The notes: generated by a model from the sequence alone, not told the origin. Counted from the first letter of the stretch, positions 7,036 through 15,835 are shown. The stretch is 64,000 nt of DNA from Streptomyces himalayensis subsp. himalayensis (GCF_013778455.1 NZ_JACEHE010000010.1:124001-188000), one strand, 5' to 3'. Translations and numbers: made by a program.

Positions 7036-9510
7036 TCACCCCATACGCTCCGTCAGCGGCTGCTCCGCCCAGATGATCTTGCCGTTGGGAGTGTAGCGGG
7101 TGCCCCAGCGCCGGGTGAGCTGGGAGACCAGGAACAGCCCCCGGCCACCCTCGTCGGTCGTCCGCGGGTGGCGCAGGTGCGGTGCGCTGCTGCCGGTGTC
7201 CGAGACCTCGCAGATCAGCGTCCGCTCCATGATCAGACGCAGCCGGAGCGGACCGGAGGCGTGCCGGATCGCGTTGGTGACGAGCTCGCTCACGACGAGC
7301 TCCATGGTGAAAGTCAGGTCCTCCAGGCCCCATGCCGCCAGTTGGCGGGCCGTCATCTGCCGGGCCCGCGCGACGACCGCCGGATCCGCGGGCAGGTCCC
7401 AGGAGGCCACCCTGTCGGCACCCAGACGGCGGGTCTTCGCCATCAGCAGTGCCGCGTCGTCGTGCGGTTGCGTGGGGACGAGGTCGTCAACGATCGTCCG
7501 GCACAGGTTGTCGAGCGGCAGGTGGTGCGCCTCCAGCGCGCGGCGCAGCCGCTGCTTGCCCACCTCGGGGTCCGGAACCGTGCCGGGTGCTCCGTGGGTG
7601 GCCACCAGGCCGTCGGTGTGCAGCGCGAGCACGCTGCCCTCCGGCAGATGGAACTCGGCGCACTCGAAAGGCAGGCCGCCCACGCCCAGCGCCGGACCGA
7701 GGGGCAGTTCGGCGAAGGTGACCGTGCCGTCGGGGGCGACGATCGCGGGCGCGAGATGGCCGGCGCTGGCCATGACGCAGTCGCCGCTGACCGGATCATA
7801 GACCGCGTACAGACAGCTCGTCCCCACGGTGTGGGCGCCTCCGGAGGGGGCGCCGGGGCCCGAGCCCGCTTCCCGCGCCGCCCGGCTGATCAGGTCGTCG
7901 AGGTGGGCGAGCACCTCGTCGGGCGGCAGGTCCAGATCGGCGAGGGTCTGTACGGCGGTGCGCAGCCGTCCCATGGCGGCGGCCCCCTCGATGCCGTGCC
8001 CGACCACCTCGCCCACCACCAGCGCCACCCGTGCGCCGGACAGCGGGATGAGGTCGAACCAGTCGCCGGCGAGGCCGGTCAGCTCGTCGGCGGGCCGGTA
8101 GCAGGTGGCCACGTCGACGGCCTCCTGCTCGGGGACGCCGTGCGGCAGGAGGTTCTGCTGCAGTACGAGGGCCGCGTCGCGCTCCCGCGTGTAGCGGCGG
8201 GCGTTGTCGAGGCATACGGCCGCACGGGCGACGAACTCCTCGGCCAGACTGAGGTCGTCGGCCTCGAACGGATCCTGGGTCTGGCGCCGGAAGAACGTCG
8301 TGATGCCGAGTGTGGTGCCGCGCGCGCGGATCGGCACGATCATCACGCTGTGCAGCCCCAGGTCGAGGAACGTGGCGGCCCGGCCGCCGGGAAGGTCGGT
8401 GGCCCACTCCCTGGCCAGCGGGTCCAGCCGCTCCTCGCGCCATGACTTGCCGCTGCTCAGGCACTCGATCGGCGGCGAACCGGCGTGATAGCGGGCCACG
8501 CCTCCGATCTCGACGACGGCTTCCGGAACCCCCGGCCGCACCGACTGGTGGCCGGCGCGGCGCAGCGGGACGACCTCCGGGTCATCGAGGGGACGACGGG
8601 CCGGCTCTGCCCCCTTGAGTACGGACTCCAGCAGGTCGACGGCGACGAAGTCGGCGATTTCCGGCACCGCCGAGTCGGCGAGTTCCTGCCCGGTCTGCAT
8701 GACGTCGAGCGTGCGTCCGATCTGCTCGCCCGCCCGGTCCAGCAGGGCCAGGCGCTGCCGCGCGCGGTAGCGGTCGGTGATGTCCGTGACGGTGTAGTAC
8801 ACGCCCACGGGGTGTCCGTGGTCGTCCTCGAGCCGGATGAACGACATCGAGTGGGCGACCTCGCGCTGCGGACCCGACCGCAGCCGGCCCACGTGCTCGT
8901 AACCGATCACCGGTTCACCGGTCTGGAGCACCTTGCGCATCTGCGCCTCGATCGCCTTCACGTCCAGATCCGGCTGGATGTCGCCTAGCCGCCGCCCGAG
9001 GCGGTGCTGCGGCGGTCCTCCGCTGAACTTCTCCAGGGCCGGGTTCGACCACACGTACCGGAGGTCCGTGTCCACGACGGCGATGCCCATGGGCGACTGC
9101 GAGGCCATCCGCTCCAGCAGGTGCCGGCTCATGTCCCACCCCGGGGCCCCGGTCATGTCGCCGGCGAGGACCATCCAGCGCGCACTGCCGCCGGGCTCCT
9201 TCACCGGGATCATCCGCACCATCAGCCTGACCGGCCGGCCGTCCCGGTGCCGTGCCGAGAGCAGCCCGCTCCAGCCGCCGTCCTGCCGACACCGTTCGGT
9301 GATGGCCGGAAGCCGTGCCGCGTCCTCGTCGGCGAGGAGGGAGGTGACGCTGCGGCCCAGCAGGCCCTCCTGCGTGTATCCGAGGAGCCGTCCCGCGTTC
9401 CCACTGCAGCTCAGCACCACACCCCCAGCGTCGAGCAGCAGTATCGAGGCATCCGCCACATCGAATGCGGCCTGGCGTCGGGTGGGGTCTCTCTCCTCGC
9501 GCATCCCCAC
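7036..9510 (-). CDS. PAS-GAF-SpoIIE phosphatase with C-terminal ATPase domain
   Basis: An 824-aa cytoplasmic signalling protein. Domains in order: PAS (about 18-125, with LLLDAGGVVLSCSGNAGRLLGY), a second PAS (about 135-255), GAF (about 265-440), a SpoIIE/PP2C Ser/Thr phosphatase (about 460-670; GDWFDLIPL, VVGEVVGHG, ASAGHLAPAIV, LHTDGLV) and a HATPase_c domain of the RsbW anti-sigma type (about 695-815; ELVTNAIRHA, DTGSSAPHLRH, GRGLFLVSQL). Such proteins act in partner-switching networks that control anti-sigma-factor antagonists. VVGEVVGHG has Glu where most PP2C phosphatases have Asp in the metal-binding D-x-x-G, so metal binding may be altered. GTG at 9510 has AAAGGG 5 nt upstream; an in-frame ATG at 9504 is an alternative. 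No anti-anti-sigma partner lies next to it. Confidence 0.9.
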   Translation of the reverse strand: MGMREERDPTRRQAAFDVADASILLLDAGGVVLSCSGNAGRLLGYTQEGLLGRSVTSLLADEDAARLPAITERCRQDGGWSGLLSARHRDGRPVRLMVRMIPVKEPGGSARWMVLAGDMTGAPGWDMSRHLLERMASQSPMGIAVVDTDLRYVWSNPALEKFSGGPPQHRLGRRLGDIQPDLDVKAIEAQMRKVLQTGEPVIGYEHVGRLRSGPQREVAHSMSFIRLEDDHGHPVGVYYTVTDITDRYRARQRLALLDRAGEQIGRTLDVMQTGQELADSAVPEIADFVAVDLLESVLKGAEPARRPLDDPEVVPLRRAGHQSVRPGVPEAVVEIGGVARYHAGSPPIECLSSGKSWREERLDPLAREWATDLPGGRAATFLDLGLHSVMIVPIRARGTTLGITTFFRRQTQDPFEADDLSLAEEFVARAAVCLDNARRYTRERDAALVLQQNLLPHGVPEQEAVDVATCYRPADELTGLAGDWFDLIPLSGARVALVVGEVVGHGIEGAAAMGRLRTAVQTLADLDLPPDEVLAHLDDLISRAAREAGSGPGAPSGGAHTVGTSCLYAVYDPVSGDCVMASAGHLAPAIVAPDGTVTFAELPLGPALGVGGLPFECAEFHLPEGSVLALHTDGLVATHGAPGTVPDPEVGKQRLRRALEAHHLPLDNLCRTIVDDLVPTQPHDDAALLMAKTRRLGADRVASWDLPADPAVVARARQMTARQLAAWGLEDLTFTMELVVSELVTNAIRHASGPLRLRLIMERTLICEVSDTGSSAPHLRHPRTTDEGGRGLFLVSQLTRRWGTRYTPNGKIIWAEQPLTERMG

Positions 9511-9692
9511 GGCTGCCCTTTCCGTTTGGAGTGCTATACGGCCTCTTTCCCGATTTATTCGCGTCGTTACCCTGCCGGTTTGGGCCGCTCGTTCTGCGCC
9601 GCCCGCCAGTAGTCGGGGTTCGGTTCACGAGCGGCTGCCGGCCGGTGGGCGGTGCGCCACCTGCCGGTGGGCGGGTCGGGGCGCGCCGGGAT

Positions 9693-9767
9693 GTACTCCC
9701 CCAGTGCCTCAAGGGCCTCGGAGGTGCCCCCATCCCTCAAGGCAATGGGAGGGAGTGGGCGCAACCC
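9693..9767. repeat. Dispersed intergenic palindromic repeat, copy 1 (diverged)
   Basis: Most diverged of four related elements in the window. It has GGTGCCCCCAT, then CCCTCAAGGCAATGGGAGGG and TGGGCGCAACCC, matching the right two-thirds of the copy at 20942-21016, plus an inverted partner with CCCCCAGTGCCTCAAGGG. It sits between ribonuclease D (stop 9801) and the SpoIIE gene (start 9510), where it may act as a terminator. Confidence 0.6.
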
Positions 9768-9800
9768 AGATGCATGGTGCGTCGAAATGAGAGGCCGGCG

Positions 9801-11096
9801 TCAGCCCTGCGTGGCCTTCAGTGCCGCCACCAGGACTGGCGTGACCTGTTCGATCTGCCACGGCCGGGCGCCGTATCCCGCGAGGGCCTCGGCAACCGAG
9901 GCCGCGGACGGCGAGACCGGCGGCTCCCAGCACACCCGCCGGACCGTGTCCGGAGAGATCAGGTTCTCCTGCGGCATGTTCAGCTGCTCGGCGAGCGCCG
10001 AGACCGCGGCGCGGGCCGCGGACAGTCGCGCGGCGGCGGCCGGATCCTTGTCCGCCCAGGCGCGCGGCGGAGGCGGCCCGGTCACGGGCTGCCCCGGCTG
10101 CGGGAGGGACGAGTCCGGCAGCGCCCTGGCGCGGTCCACCGCCGCCTGCCACTGCTCCAGCTGACGCCGCCCCATACGGTGCCCGAAGCCGTTGAGCCCC
10201 GCCAGGGCGTGGACGTTCGGGGGCATCGCGAGCGCCGCCTCCACGATCGCCGTGTCGCCCAGCACCTTGCCGGGCGACACGTCACGCCGCTGCGCGATCC
10301 GGTCCCTGGCGTTCCACAGCTCCCGTACGACCGCCATCTGCCGACGGCGGCGCACCTTGTGCATGCCCGAAGTACGGCGCCACGGGTCCTTGCGCGGCGC
10401 CGCTGGCGGCGCCGAGACGATCGCGTCGAACTCCTGCTGGGCCCACTCCAGCTTGCCCTGCCGGTCGAGCTCCTTCTCCAGCGCGTCGCGCAGGTCCACG
10501 AGCAGCTCCACGTCGAGGGCTGCGTAGCGCAGCCAGGGATCGGGCAGCGGCCGCGTCGACCAGTCGACGGCGGAGTGGCCCTTCTCCAGTACGTAGCCCA
10601 GTACGCCCTCGACCATCGCGCCGAGACCCACCCGCGGGAAGCCCGCGAGGCGGCCGGCCAGCTCGGTGTCGAAGAGGCGCGTGGGGACCGTGCCTATTTC
10701 GCGCAGGCACGGCAGGTCCTGGGTGGCGGCGTGCAGCACCCATTCCGTGTCGGCGAGCGCCGCGCCGAGACCCGAGAGGTCCGGGCAGGCGACGGGGTCG
10801 ATGAGCGCGGTGCCGGCGCCCTCGCGGCGCAGCTGTACGAGGTAGGCCCGCTGTCCGTAGCGGTAGCCGGAGGCGCGCTCGGCGTCGACGGCGACGGGGC
10901 CGGTGCCGTCGGCGAAGGCCGCGATCACCTCGGCGAGGGTCGCTTCGTCGGCGACCACCGGAGGGATGCCGTCACGCGGCTCGAGCAACGGAATCGGCGT
11001 CCCGTCCACTACGAGGCCTGCGACGCCGTCGTCCGGAGGGGCGCCCCCGGTGGTTCGCAGTGAACTGGCTGCTGCGGTGTCTTGGGCGTCGGTCAC
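9801..11096 (-). CDS. rnd: Ribonuclease D-like 3'-5' exonuclease with HRDC domain
   Basis: A 431-aa protein with a DEDDy exonuclease domain (about 35-215) followed by an HRDC domain (about 240-320) and a C-terminal actinobacterial extension. The catalytic residues are visible: D and E in VAVDAERASGYRYGQRAYL, D in HAATQDLPCL, and Y-D in RYAALDVELL. These enzymes trim the 3' ends of stable RNA precursors. The start is GTG at 11096. There is no convincing ribosome-binding site, but a TACCCT -10 box ends 6 nt before it, so the transcript may be leaderless. A perfect 12-bp palindrome lies just upstream of that box. Function as RNase D is inferred from the family. Confidence 0.9.
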   Translation of the reverse strand: MTDAQDTAAASSLRTTGGAPPDDGVAGLVVDGTPIPLLEPRDGIPPVVADEATLAEVIAAFADGTGPVAVDAERASGYRYGQRAYLVQLRREGAGTALIDPVACPDLSGLGAALADTEWVLHAATQDLPCLREIGTVPTRLFDTELAGRLAGFPRVGLGAMVEGVLGYVLEKGHSAVDWSTRPLPDPWLRYAALDVELLVDLRDALEKELDRQGKLEWAQQEFDAIVSAPPAAPRKDPWRRTSGMHKVRRRRQMAVVRELWNARDRIAQRRDVSPGKVLGDTAIVEAALAMPPNVHALAGLNGFGHRMGRRQLEQWQAAVDRARALPDSSLPQPGQPVTGPPPPRAWADKDPAAAARLSAARAAVSALAEQLNMPQENLISPDTVRRVCWEPPVSPSAASVAEALAGYGARPWQIEQVTPVLVAALKATQG

Positions 11097-11102
11097 CTGT
11101 CA

Positions 11103-11122
11103 AGGGTATCTGTGCATGCACA
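11103..11122 (-). promoter_or_regulatory. Leaderless promoter and palindromic operator of rnd
   Basis: On the minus strand TACCCT (11103-11108) is followed by six bases and then the GTG start of ribonuclease D, the spacing expected for leaderless transcription. Directly upstream, at 11111-11122, is the perfect palindrome TGTGCATGCACA, well placed to be a repressor site between -10 and -35. Neither element has been tested. Confidence 0.4.
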
Positions 11123-11213
11123 GCGCCCGTCGTCGGAACGTTCCGTCGGCGGGCGCGGGAGGGACGTAAACCAGTCAGGGCGGTGAATGATCCCGGTCAG
11201 TGGGTGAATTCGG

Positions 11214-11876
11214 TCAGTGGATGATTCCGGTGCGCAGGGCCACGGCGACCATGCCTGCCCGGTCACCGGTGCCGAGCTTGCGGGCGATGCGGGCGAGGTG
11301 GCTCTTGACGGTGAGTGCGGACAGGCCCATCGAGACGCCGATGGCCTTGTTGGACTGGCCTTCCGCTACCAGTCGCAGCACCTCGACCTCGCGGCCGGAC
11401 AGCTCTCGGTAGCCGCCCGGGTGGCTCGGGGCACCCGGGGGGCGGCGGTGCATACGGGCGGCGGCCGACCCGATGGGGGCGGCGCCGGGGCGGGTGGGAA
11501 GGCCCACGTTCGTGCGGGTGCCGGTGACGACGTAGCCCTTCACACCGCCCGCGAGGGCGTTGCGTACGGCGCCGATGTCGTCGGCGGCGGAGAGGGCCAG
11601 CCCGTTGGGCCAGCCGGCGGCTCGGGTCTCGGACAGCAGGGTGAGCCCGCTGCCGTCGGGAAGGTGGACGTCGGCGACGCAGATGTCGCGCGGGTTGCCG
11701 ATCCGGGGGCGGGCCTCCGCGATGGACGACGCCTCGATGACGTCGCGCACTCCGAGCGCCCACAGATGACGGGTGACGGTGGAGCGGACACGCGGGTCGG
11801 CCACGACCACCATGGCGGTCGGCTTGTTCGGGCGGTAGGCGACCAGGCTTGCGGGCTGCTCGAGGAGAACGGACAC
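11214..11876 (-). CDS. Orphan LuxR/NarL-type response regulator
   Basis: A 220-aa regulator with a degenerate N-terminal receiver (about 20-120) and a C-terminal LuxR helix-turn-helix (about 150-215; ELSGREVEVLRLVAEG, SNKAIGVSMGLSALTVKSHL). The receiver keeps the likely phosphoacceptor in ICVADVHLPDGSG. The acidic pocket has only one Asp (VVVADPRV) and the residues usually Thr and Lys are not clear, so control may not be by phosphorylation. No kinase gene is adjacent. GTG at 11876 has AGGAGG 5 nt upstream. Position next to ribonuclease D, DUF3000 and hemE is conserved in Streptomyces as I recall. Targets are unknown. Confidence 0.88.
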   Translation of the reverse strand: MSVLLEQPASLVAYRPNKPTAMVVVADPRVRSTVTRHLWALGVRDVIEASSIAEARPRIGNPRDICVADVHLPDGSGLTLLSETRAAGWPNGLALSAADDIGAVRNALAGGVKGYVVTGTRTNVGLPTRPGAAPIGSAAARMHRRPPGAPSHPGGYRELSGREVEVLRLVAEGQSNKAIGVSMGLSALTVKSHLARIARKLGTGDRAGMVAVALRTGIIH

Positions 11877-12335
11877 CAGGCCTCCTGGGGTGCGGGACGG
11901 GACCGGCTCGGGGATGAAGCCGGGACGAACCGTGCTTTCAAGGTCACAGACCTCTTCGGCACCAAACCCGTCCTCCTTTAGAGAAAGATCACGATTTGGT
12001 GAGTAACAATTCGTGCAATTCAGACATGCGAGCGATCATGTCAGAGATCAAATCGAGCCGAGGCGGGTCGTAATCCATCCGCTTCGCGTCCGTATCGGGC
12101 CGCAGCGTGTCCAGCACGCGTCAGAAATGCGTCCGGAATTGCATCGCCTGGGGAGGGGCCGGTGCTTCTCAGGGCGGGGCCGGCGCTTCTCAGGGCGTAG
12201 GGAAGCTCCCGCGCGCGATGAGGGCTGCCACCGCGCGATGTCCCTGGCCTGCCAGGCCGTTGTGCACGACACACAAACGGGCCTGGCAGGGCAAGCAGCA
12301 GGCCCGGCCTCCGCGTCAACGCCTCAGCGCCGCTC
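11877..12335. other. Intergenic region with terminator and direct repeat
   Basis: 459 bp without a supportable gene. It holds a strong stem-loop (12248-12290), a 21-bp tandem repeat (GGGGCCGGYGCTTCTCAGGGC at 12155-12175 and 12176-12196) and an AT-richer stretch (11985-12050) that probably contains the promoter of the regulator at 11876. A strong ribosome-binding site, AAAGGAGG (minus strand, 11972-11979), precedes an out-of-frame GTG at 11962, so a short upstream reading frame may exist. Confidence 0.6.
12248..12290 (-). terminator. Stem-loop terminator after the DUF3000 gene
   Basis: CCTGCCAGGCC-GTTGTG at 12248-12264 pairs with CACAAACGGGCCTGGCAGG at 12272-12290, interrupted only by one extra A and one extra G. 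This gives about 17 base pairs around a 7-nt loop. It begins about 45 nt past the stop of the DUF3000 gene (12336) in its transcription direction. There is no strong U-tract, which is common for Streptomyces terminators. Confidence 0.65.
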
Positions 12336-12995
12336 TCAGCGTGTCTGCGGCCCCCGCCGCTGGGGCAGCGACACCACCGACGTATCGCCGGGACCGGCCG
12401 GCGGCAGCCCGGCGACCTGGCACAGCAGGTCGCACCATGCGGCGAGATGCGCCGCCGTGTCCGGTACCCCGCCGAGGCCCTCGCGCGGCGTCCAGGACGC
12501 ACGGATCTCGATCTGCGATGCCGGCGGACGCTCGGCGAGCGCGCCGAAGTAGTGCGAACCCGCGCGAGTGACGGTGCCGCTCGGTTCCCCCTGCGACAGC
12601 CCGCGCGCCGTCAGCGCGCCCGTCAGCCACGACCAGCAGACCTCGGGCAGCAGCGGATCAGACGCTATTTCCGGCTCCAGCTCCGCCCGTACGAGTGTGA
12701 CCAGCCGGAACGAGCCCTGCCAGGCCTCGTGCCCCGCCGGGTCGTGCAGCAGGACGAGCCGTCCGTCGGCGAGGTCCTCCTCGCCGTCGACGACCGCGGC
12801 CTCCAGCGCATGGGCGAAGGGGGCCAGGCGCTGGGGCGGGGGCGCCGGGGAGATCTCGATCTCCGGGCGCAGTCGCGCACCCCGCAGCGCGTCGACAGCC
12901 GCGCGGAAGGGCAGCGGAGACGAGTCCGCCGCGTTGCCCTCCGTACCGTCCCTATCGTCAGCGTCGTCCGACAGTCGTCCCTGAGCCGCAGCCAT
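12336..12995 (-). CDS. DUF3000 family protein
   Basis: A 219-aa soluble protein of a family (DUF3000) found in actinobacteria; its role is unknown to me. The visible family core runs from PLPFRAAVDALRGARLRPEI through a conserved acidic and tryptophan-rich middle (LLPEVCWSWLTGAL) to EIRASWTPRE near the C-terminus. It has no signal or membrane segment. The ATG at 12995 is chosen because a TAATCT -10 box ends exactly 7 nt before it and there is no Shine-Dalgarno, so the mRNA is probably leaderless. An upstream extension to 13223 has no homology and poor codon structure. It is divergent from hemE. Confidence 0.85.
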   Translation of the reverse strand: MAAAQGRLSDDADDRDGTEGNAADSSPLPFRAAVDALRGARLRPEIEISPAPPPQRLAPFAHALEAAVVDGEEDLADGRLVLLHDPAGHEAWQGSFRLVTLVRAELEPEIASDPLLPEVCWSWLTGALTARGLSQGEPSGTVTRAGSHYFGALAERPPASQIEIRASWTPREGLGGVPDTAAHLAAWCDLLCQVAGLPPAGPGDTSVVSLPQRRGPQTR

Positions 12996-13002
12996 GCGGG
13001 GA

Positions 13003-13008
13003 AGATTA
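13003..13008 (-). promoter_or_regulatory. Leaderless -10 box of the DUF3000 gene
   Basis: TAATCT on the minus strand fits the TANNNT consensus and lies 7 nt before the ATG at 12995, with no ribosome-binding sequence between. No convincing -35 is visible. Confidence 0.45.
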
Positions 13009-13180
13009 AGGGGAACGGAGCCTTCGCGCAGGGAGAGACACCCGGCAGCGCGACGGCTGTCCGGTTCACGCCCCCATGAATACGCCACGCGCCAGTCTCC
13101 ATTCGGATGAACGCCCCGGCCGGCGAGCGGCCGCTGTCCCCGGGGACAGGCGGTGTCCGCTGCATGCGAGACTTTCCGAC

Positions 13181-14308
13181 GTGAGTGCCAACGACAGCCC
13201 CGCGGGCCACCAGCCGACCACACCGCACGACGACGTCAAGCGCGACGCCACGGACGTCAAGGACGTCAAGGACGTGCAGGGAGTCCAGGAATCAGCCTTC
13301 CTGAAGGCGTGCAGGCGCGAGCCCGTGCCGCACACGCCGGTGTGGTTCATGCGGCAGGCCGGGCGCTCCCTGCCCGAGTACAAGAAGGTCCGCGAGGGCA
13401 TCCCCATGCTCGAGTCGTGCATGCGGCCCGAGCTGGTCACCGAGATCACCCTGCAGCCGGTACGCCGTCACGGCGTCGACGCCGCGATCTACTTCAGCGA
13501 CATCGTCGTACCGCTCAAGGCCATCGGTATCGACCTCGACATCAAGCCCGGCGTCGGCCCGGTCGTCGAACGACCGATCCGGACGCGCGCGGACCTCGCC
13601 CAGCTGCGGGATCTCACGCCCGAGGACGTCTCCTACGTCACCGAGGCGATCGGCCTGCTCACCGCTGAGCTCGGCGCGACCCCGCTGATCGGTTTCGCGG
13701 GTGCGCCGTTCACCCTCGCGAGCTACCTCGTCGAGGGCGGTCCGTCGCGCAACCACGAGCACACCAAGGCGCTCATGTACGGCGACCCGCAGCTGTGGGC
13801 CGACCTGCTCGACCGGCTCGCGGAGATCACGGCGGCGTTCCTGAAGGTGCAGATCGAGGCGGGCGCCTCGGCCGTGCAGCTCTTCGACTCGTGGGTGGGC
13901 GCCCTCGCGCCCGCGGACTACCGGCGCTCGGTGATGCCCGCGTCGCGCAAGGTCTTCGACGCGGTGGCCGGATACGGGGTGCCGCGCATCCACTTCGGCG
14001 TCGGCACCGGCGAACTGCTCGGGCTGATGGGCGAGGCCGGCGCGGACGTCGTCGGCGTCGACTGGCGCGTGTCCCTCGACGAGGCCGCCCGCCGCGTCGG
14101 CCCCGGCAAGGCGCTCCAGGGCAACCTCGACCCGGCGGTGCTCTTCTCGTCGACCGAGGCGGTCGAGCAGAAGACCCGCGAGGTACTGGACGCGGCGGCC
14201 GGGCTCGAGGGCCATGTGTTCAACCTCGGACACGGCGTCCTGCCGACCACCGAGCCGGACGCGCTGACCCGCCTCGTGGAGTACGTGCACACGCAGACGG
14301 CGCGCTGA
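13181..14308 (+). CDS. hemE: Uroporphyrinogen decarboxylase
   Basis: Catalyses decarboxylation of the four acetate side chains of uroporphyrinogen III to give coproporphyrinogen III in cytoplasmic heme synthesis. The 375-aa product has the signature PVWFMRQAGRSLPEY near residue 45, the substrate-binding YFSDIVVPLKAIGI, the VQLFDSWVG segment and the C-terminal FNLGHGVLPTTEPD. GTG at 13181 (VSANDSPAG) is chosen because that N-terminus matches Streptomyces HemE as I recall it; the longer frame from 13076 adds unlikely sequence. Residues about 15-30 contain a short direct repeat (DVKDVKDVQGV) that lengthens a variable N-terminus. It is divergent from the DUF3000 gene. Confidence 0.95.
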   Translation: MSANDSPAGHQPTTPHDDVKRDATDVKDVKDVQGVQESAFLKACRREPVPHTPVWFMRQAGRSLPEYKKVREGIPMLESCMRPELVTEITLQPVRRHGVDAAIYFSDIVVPLKAIGIDLDIKPGVGPVVERPIRTRADLAQLRDLTPEDVSYVTEAIGLLTAELGATPLIGFAGAPFTLASYLVEGGPSRNHEHTKALMYGDPQLWADLLDRLAEITAAFLKVQIEAGASAVQLFDSWVGALAPADYRRSVMPASRKVFDAVAGYGVPRIHFGVGTGELLGLMGEAGADVVGVDWRVSLDEAARRVGPGKALQGNLDPAVLFSSTEAVEQKTREVLDAAAGLEGHVFNLGHGVLPTTEPDALTRLVEYVHTQTAR

Positions 14309-14387
14309 CGCCTGCCGTCGCGCCTCACGTGGGCCGGCCGGTCACCAGTCCTGCCGTCGGCCCCATCGGCCCCCTCGGCCCCGTCGG

Positions 14388-15206
14388 TCACCAGTGGTGC
14401 CGAGCCTGTCTGCCCCACAGCATGCGGCTCGGCTCAGGTGGTGGCTGCGTGCCGCGGCGCAGCGGCCAGGCGAGGAGCATCCCCGCCAGGAAGCCGACCA
14501 CATGGGCCACGTAGGCCACGGTCCCGGCCTGCGTGACCGCCGCACCGTACGAGTACACCGCCTGCAGCACGAACCACAGGCCCAGCACGATCCAGGCGGC
14601 CAGCCGCAACGGCAGGAACAGCAGGAACGGCACCAGCACCCACACCCGCGCCTTCGGATACAGCACCAGATAGGCGCCCAGGACCCCGGCGACCGCTCCG
14701 GACGCGCCCATCAGGAGGGCGCCGGAATCGGGGTTGACCAGCGCGTATCCATAGCCGGCGGCGTACCCGCACACGACGTAGAACAGTACGTACCGCACAT
14801 GCCCGAGGCGGTCCTCGACGTTGTTGCCGAAGACCCACAGGAAGAGCATGTTGCCGAGCAGGTGCAGCCAGCTGCCGTGCAGGAACATCGAGGTGAGGAC
14901 GGACAGCGGAGGGTACTTCTCGTAGTCGGGCGGGCCGACCACGCAGCCCGGCCCGGACGGACCCAGGCCCACATCGCCCGTGGGCACCGCACGCGGCATC
15001 CGCAGACGGATCAGCTCCTCCGGCACGGCCGCCCAGTGCTCCATGAACGCCCGCAGCTCGCACAGCTGCGCAAGGCTGCTTCCGCCGGTCAGCGAGCCGG
15101 CCATTCCAGGAGTACGCAGGAAGACCACGAAATTGGCGGCGATCAGCGCGTACGTCACCCAGGGCGTGCGCCGCGCCGGATTCACGTCATGGACGGGGAT
15201 GACCAC
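14388..15206 (-). CDS. Rhomboid-family intramembrane serine protease
   Basis: A 272-aa membrane protease with six or more hydrophobic segments. The first is TPWVTYALIAANFVVFL. HGSWLHLLGNMLFLWVFG carries the conserved HxxxN-type helix. The catalytic serine lies in GASGAVAGVLGAYL and the catalytic histidine in YVAHVVGFLAGML. Rhomboids cleave transmembrane substrates within the bilayer. GTG at 15206 is preferred because AGGGA lies about 6 nt upstream; a longer frame starts at 15269. The loop after TM1 is long (about 80 residues). It converges with hemE, and the 79-bp gap shows no clear terminator. Confidence 0.9.
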   Translation of the reverse strand: MVIPVHDVNPARRTPWVTYALIAANFVVFLRTPGMAGSLTGGSSLAQLCELRAFMEHWAAVPEELIRLRMPRAVPTGDVGLGPSGPGCVVGPPDYEKYPPLSVLTSMFLHGSWLHLLGNMLFLWVFGNNVEDRLGHVRYVLFYVVCGYAAGYGYALVNPDSGALLMGASGAVAGVLGAYLVLYPKARVWVLVPFLLFLPLRLAAWIVLGLWFVLQAVYSYGAAVTQAGTVAYVAHVVGFLAGMLLAWPLRRGTQPPPEPSRMLWGRQARHHW

Positions 15207-15348
15207 ATCTGATCCCTGCCCGGCACGGGCCGCACGAATCCGGGCGCTCCGCTGAACGGGAACGGACAAGCTCCCGTATCACTCTGCGTCCGCCCCGGCC
15301 CGGGGACGGGCACCCCCCACAGGGGGTTCCGAGACGTGAGGACGGCCG

Positions 15349-15687
15349 ATGACCGACCCCAGCAACGACCCCAGCAGTGTGCCGCTTCAGGCGCTGCCGG
15401 ACGGAGACGCGGAAGTCCGTCTGGTGTTGCGCCTGCAGTGGGAGGACGTCGCCGCGCTGGGCCAGGAGGCCGGCCGGCTCGCGGCCCGCCTGCAGCGCCC
15501 GGTGAGCCTGGACGAGGCCGCGAGCCACCGCCTGCGCACCCGGCCGCCGGCGGCGCACGCGAAACCGGCGTCACAGGAGCGGCCACCGCAAGGCGTCGCC
15601 CCGGCTCCCGTGTCGTCACTCACGGGCCGCTCACCGGGGGACCAGGCGCGCCAGGCGATCGAGAGGATCAACGGCACGACCGCGTGA
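15349..15687 (+). CDS. Conserved hypothetical protein, 112 aa
   Basis: Small cytoplasmic protein without a recognised domain. The N-terminal half (to about residue 65) looks folded, with EVRLVLRLQWEDVAALGQEA and a Leu/Ala-rich helix LAARLQRPVSLDEAASHRL. The rest is Pro/Ala-rich and ends in a helical segment, DQARQAIERI. A GAGGA sequence lies 6 nt before the ATG. It is divergent from the rhomboid gene with about 140 bp between. I cannot assign a function. Confidence 0.7.
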   Translation: MTDPSNDPSSVPLQALPDGDAEVRLVLRLQWEDVAALGQEAGRLAARLQRPVSLDEAASHRLRTRPPAAHAKPASQERPPQGVAPAPVSSLTGRSPGDQARQAIERINGTTA

Positions 15688-15704
15688 TCCAGCCGTCCCG
15701 CGAC

Positions 15705-15835
15705 CAATCAGCCCGCGCGGCAACCAATCAGCCCGTCCGGCGCTTGAGGACGAGCCCGTCAGGGGCGACAGGGGTCTGGGGGGCGAAGCCCCCCAGCGGG
15801 GGTCCAGGGGGCCGGCCCTGCCACGCGGCGGAGCC
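15705..15835. repeat. Streptomyces intergenic repeat with GGGGGGCGAAGCCCCCC hairpin
   Basis: A tandem ACCAATCAGCCCG pair is followed by CCGGCGCTTGAGGACGAGCC and then a perfect hairpin, GGGGGGCGAAGCCCCCC (15778-15794), and AGCGGGGGTCCAGGGGGCC. From memory, sequences of this form are scattered widely between convergent genes in Streptomyces chromosomes. Here it separates the small gene ending at 15687 from the convergent oxidoreductase gene (stop 15879), so it probably ends both transcripts. Confidence 0.7.

Noticed and set aside
12041..12552. Small genes in the gap between DUF3000 and the LuxR regulator
   Set aside because: Frames on both strands cross a terminator stem and a tandem repeat and have no start signals.
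13076..13180. Longer N-terminus for HemE from ATG 13076
   Set aside because: The extra residues are Arg/Pro-rich without homology, and the GTG at 13181 gives the N-terminus I recall for Streptomyces HemE.
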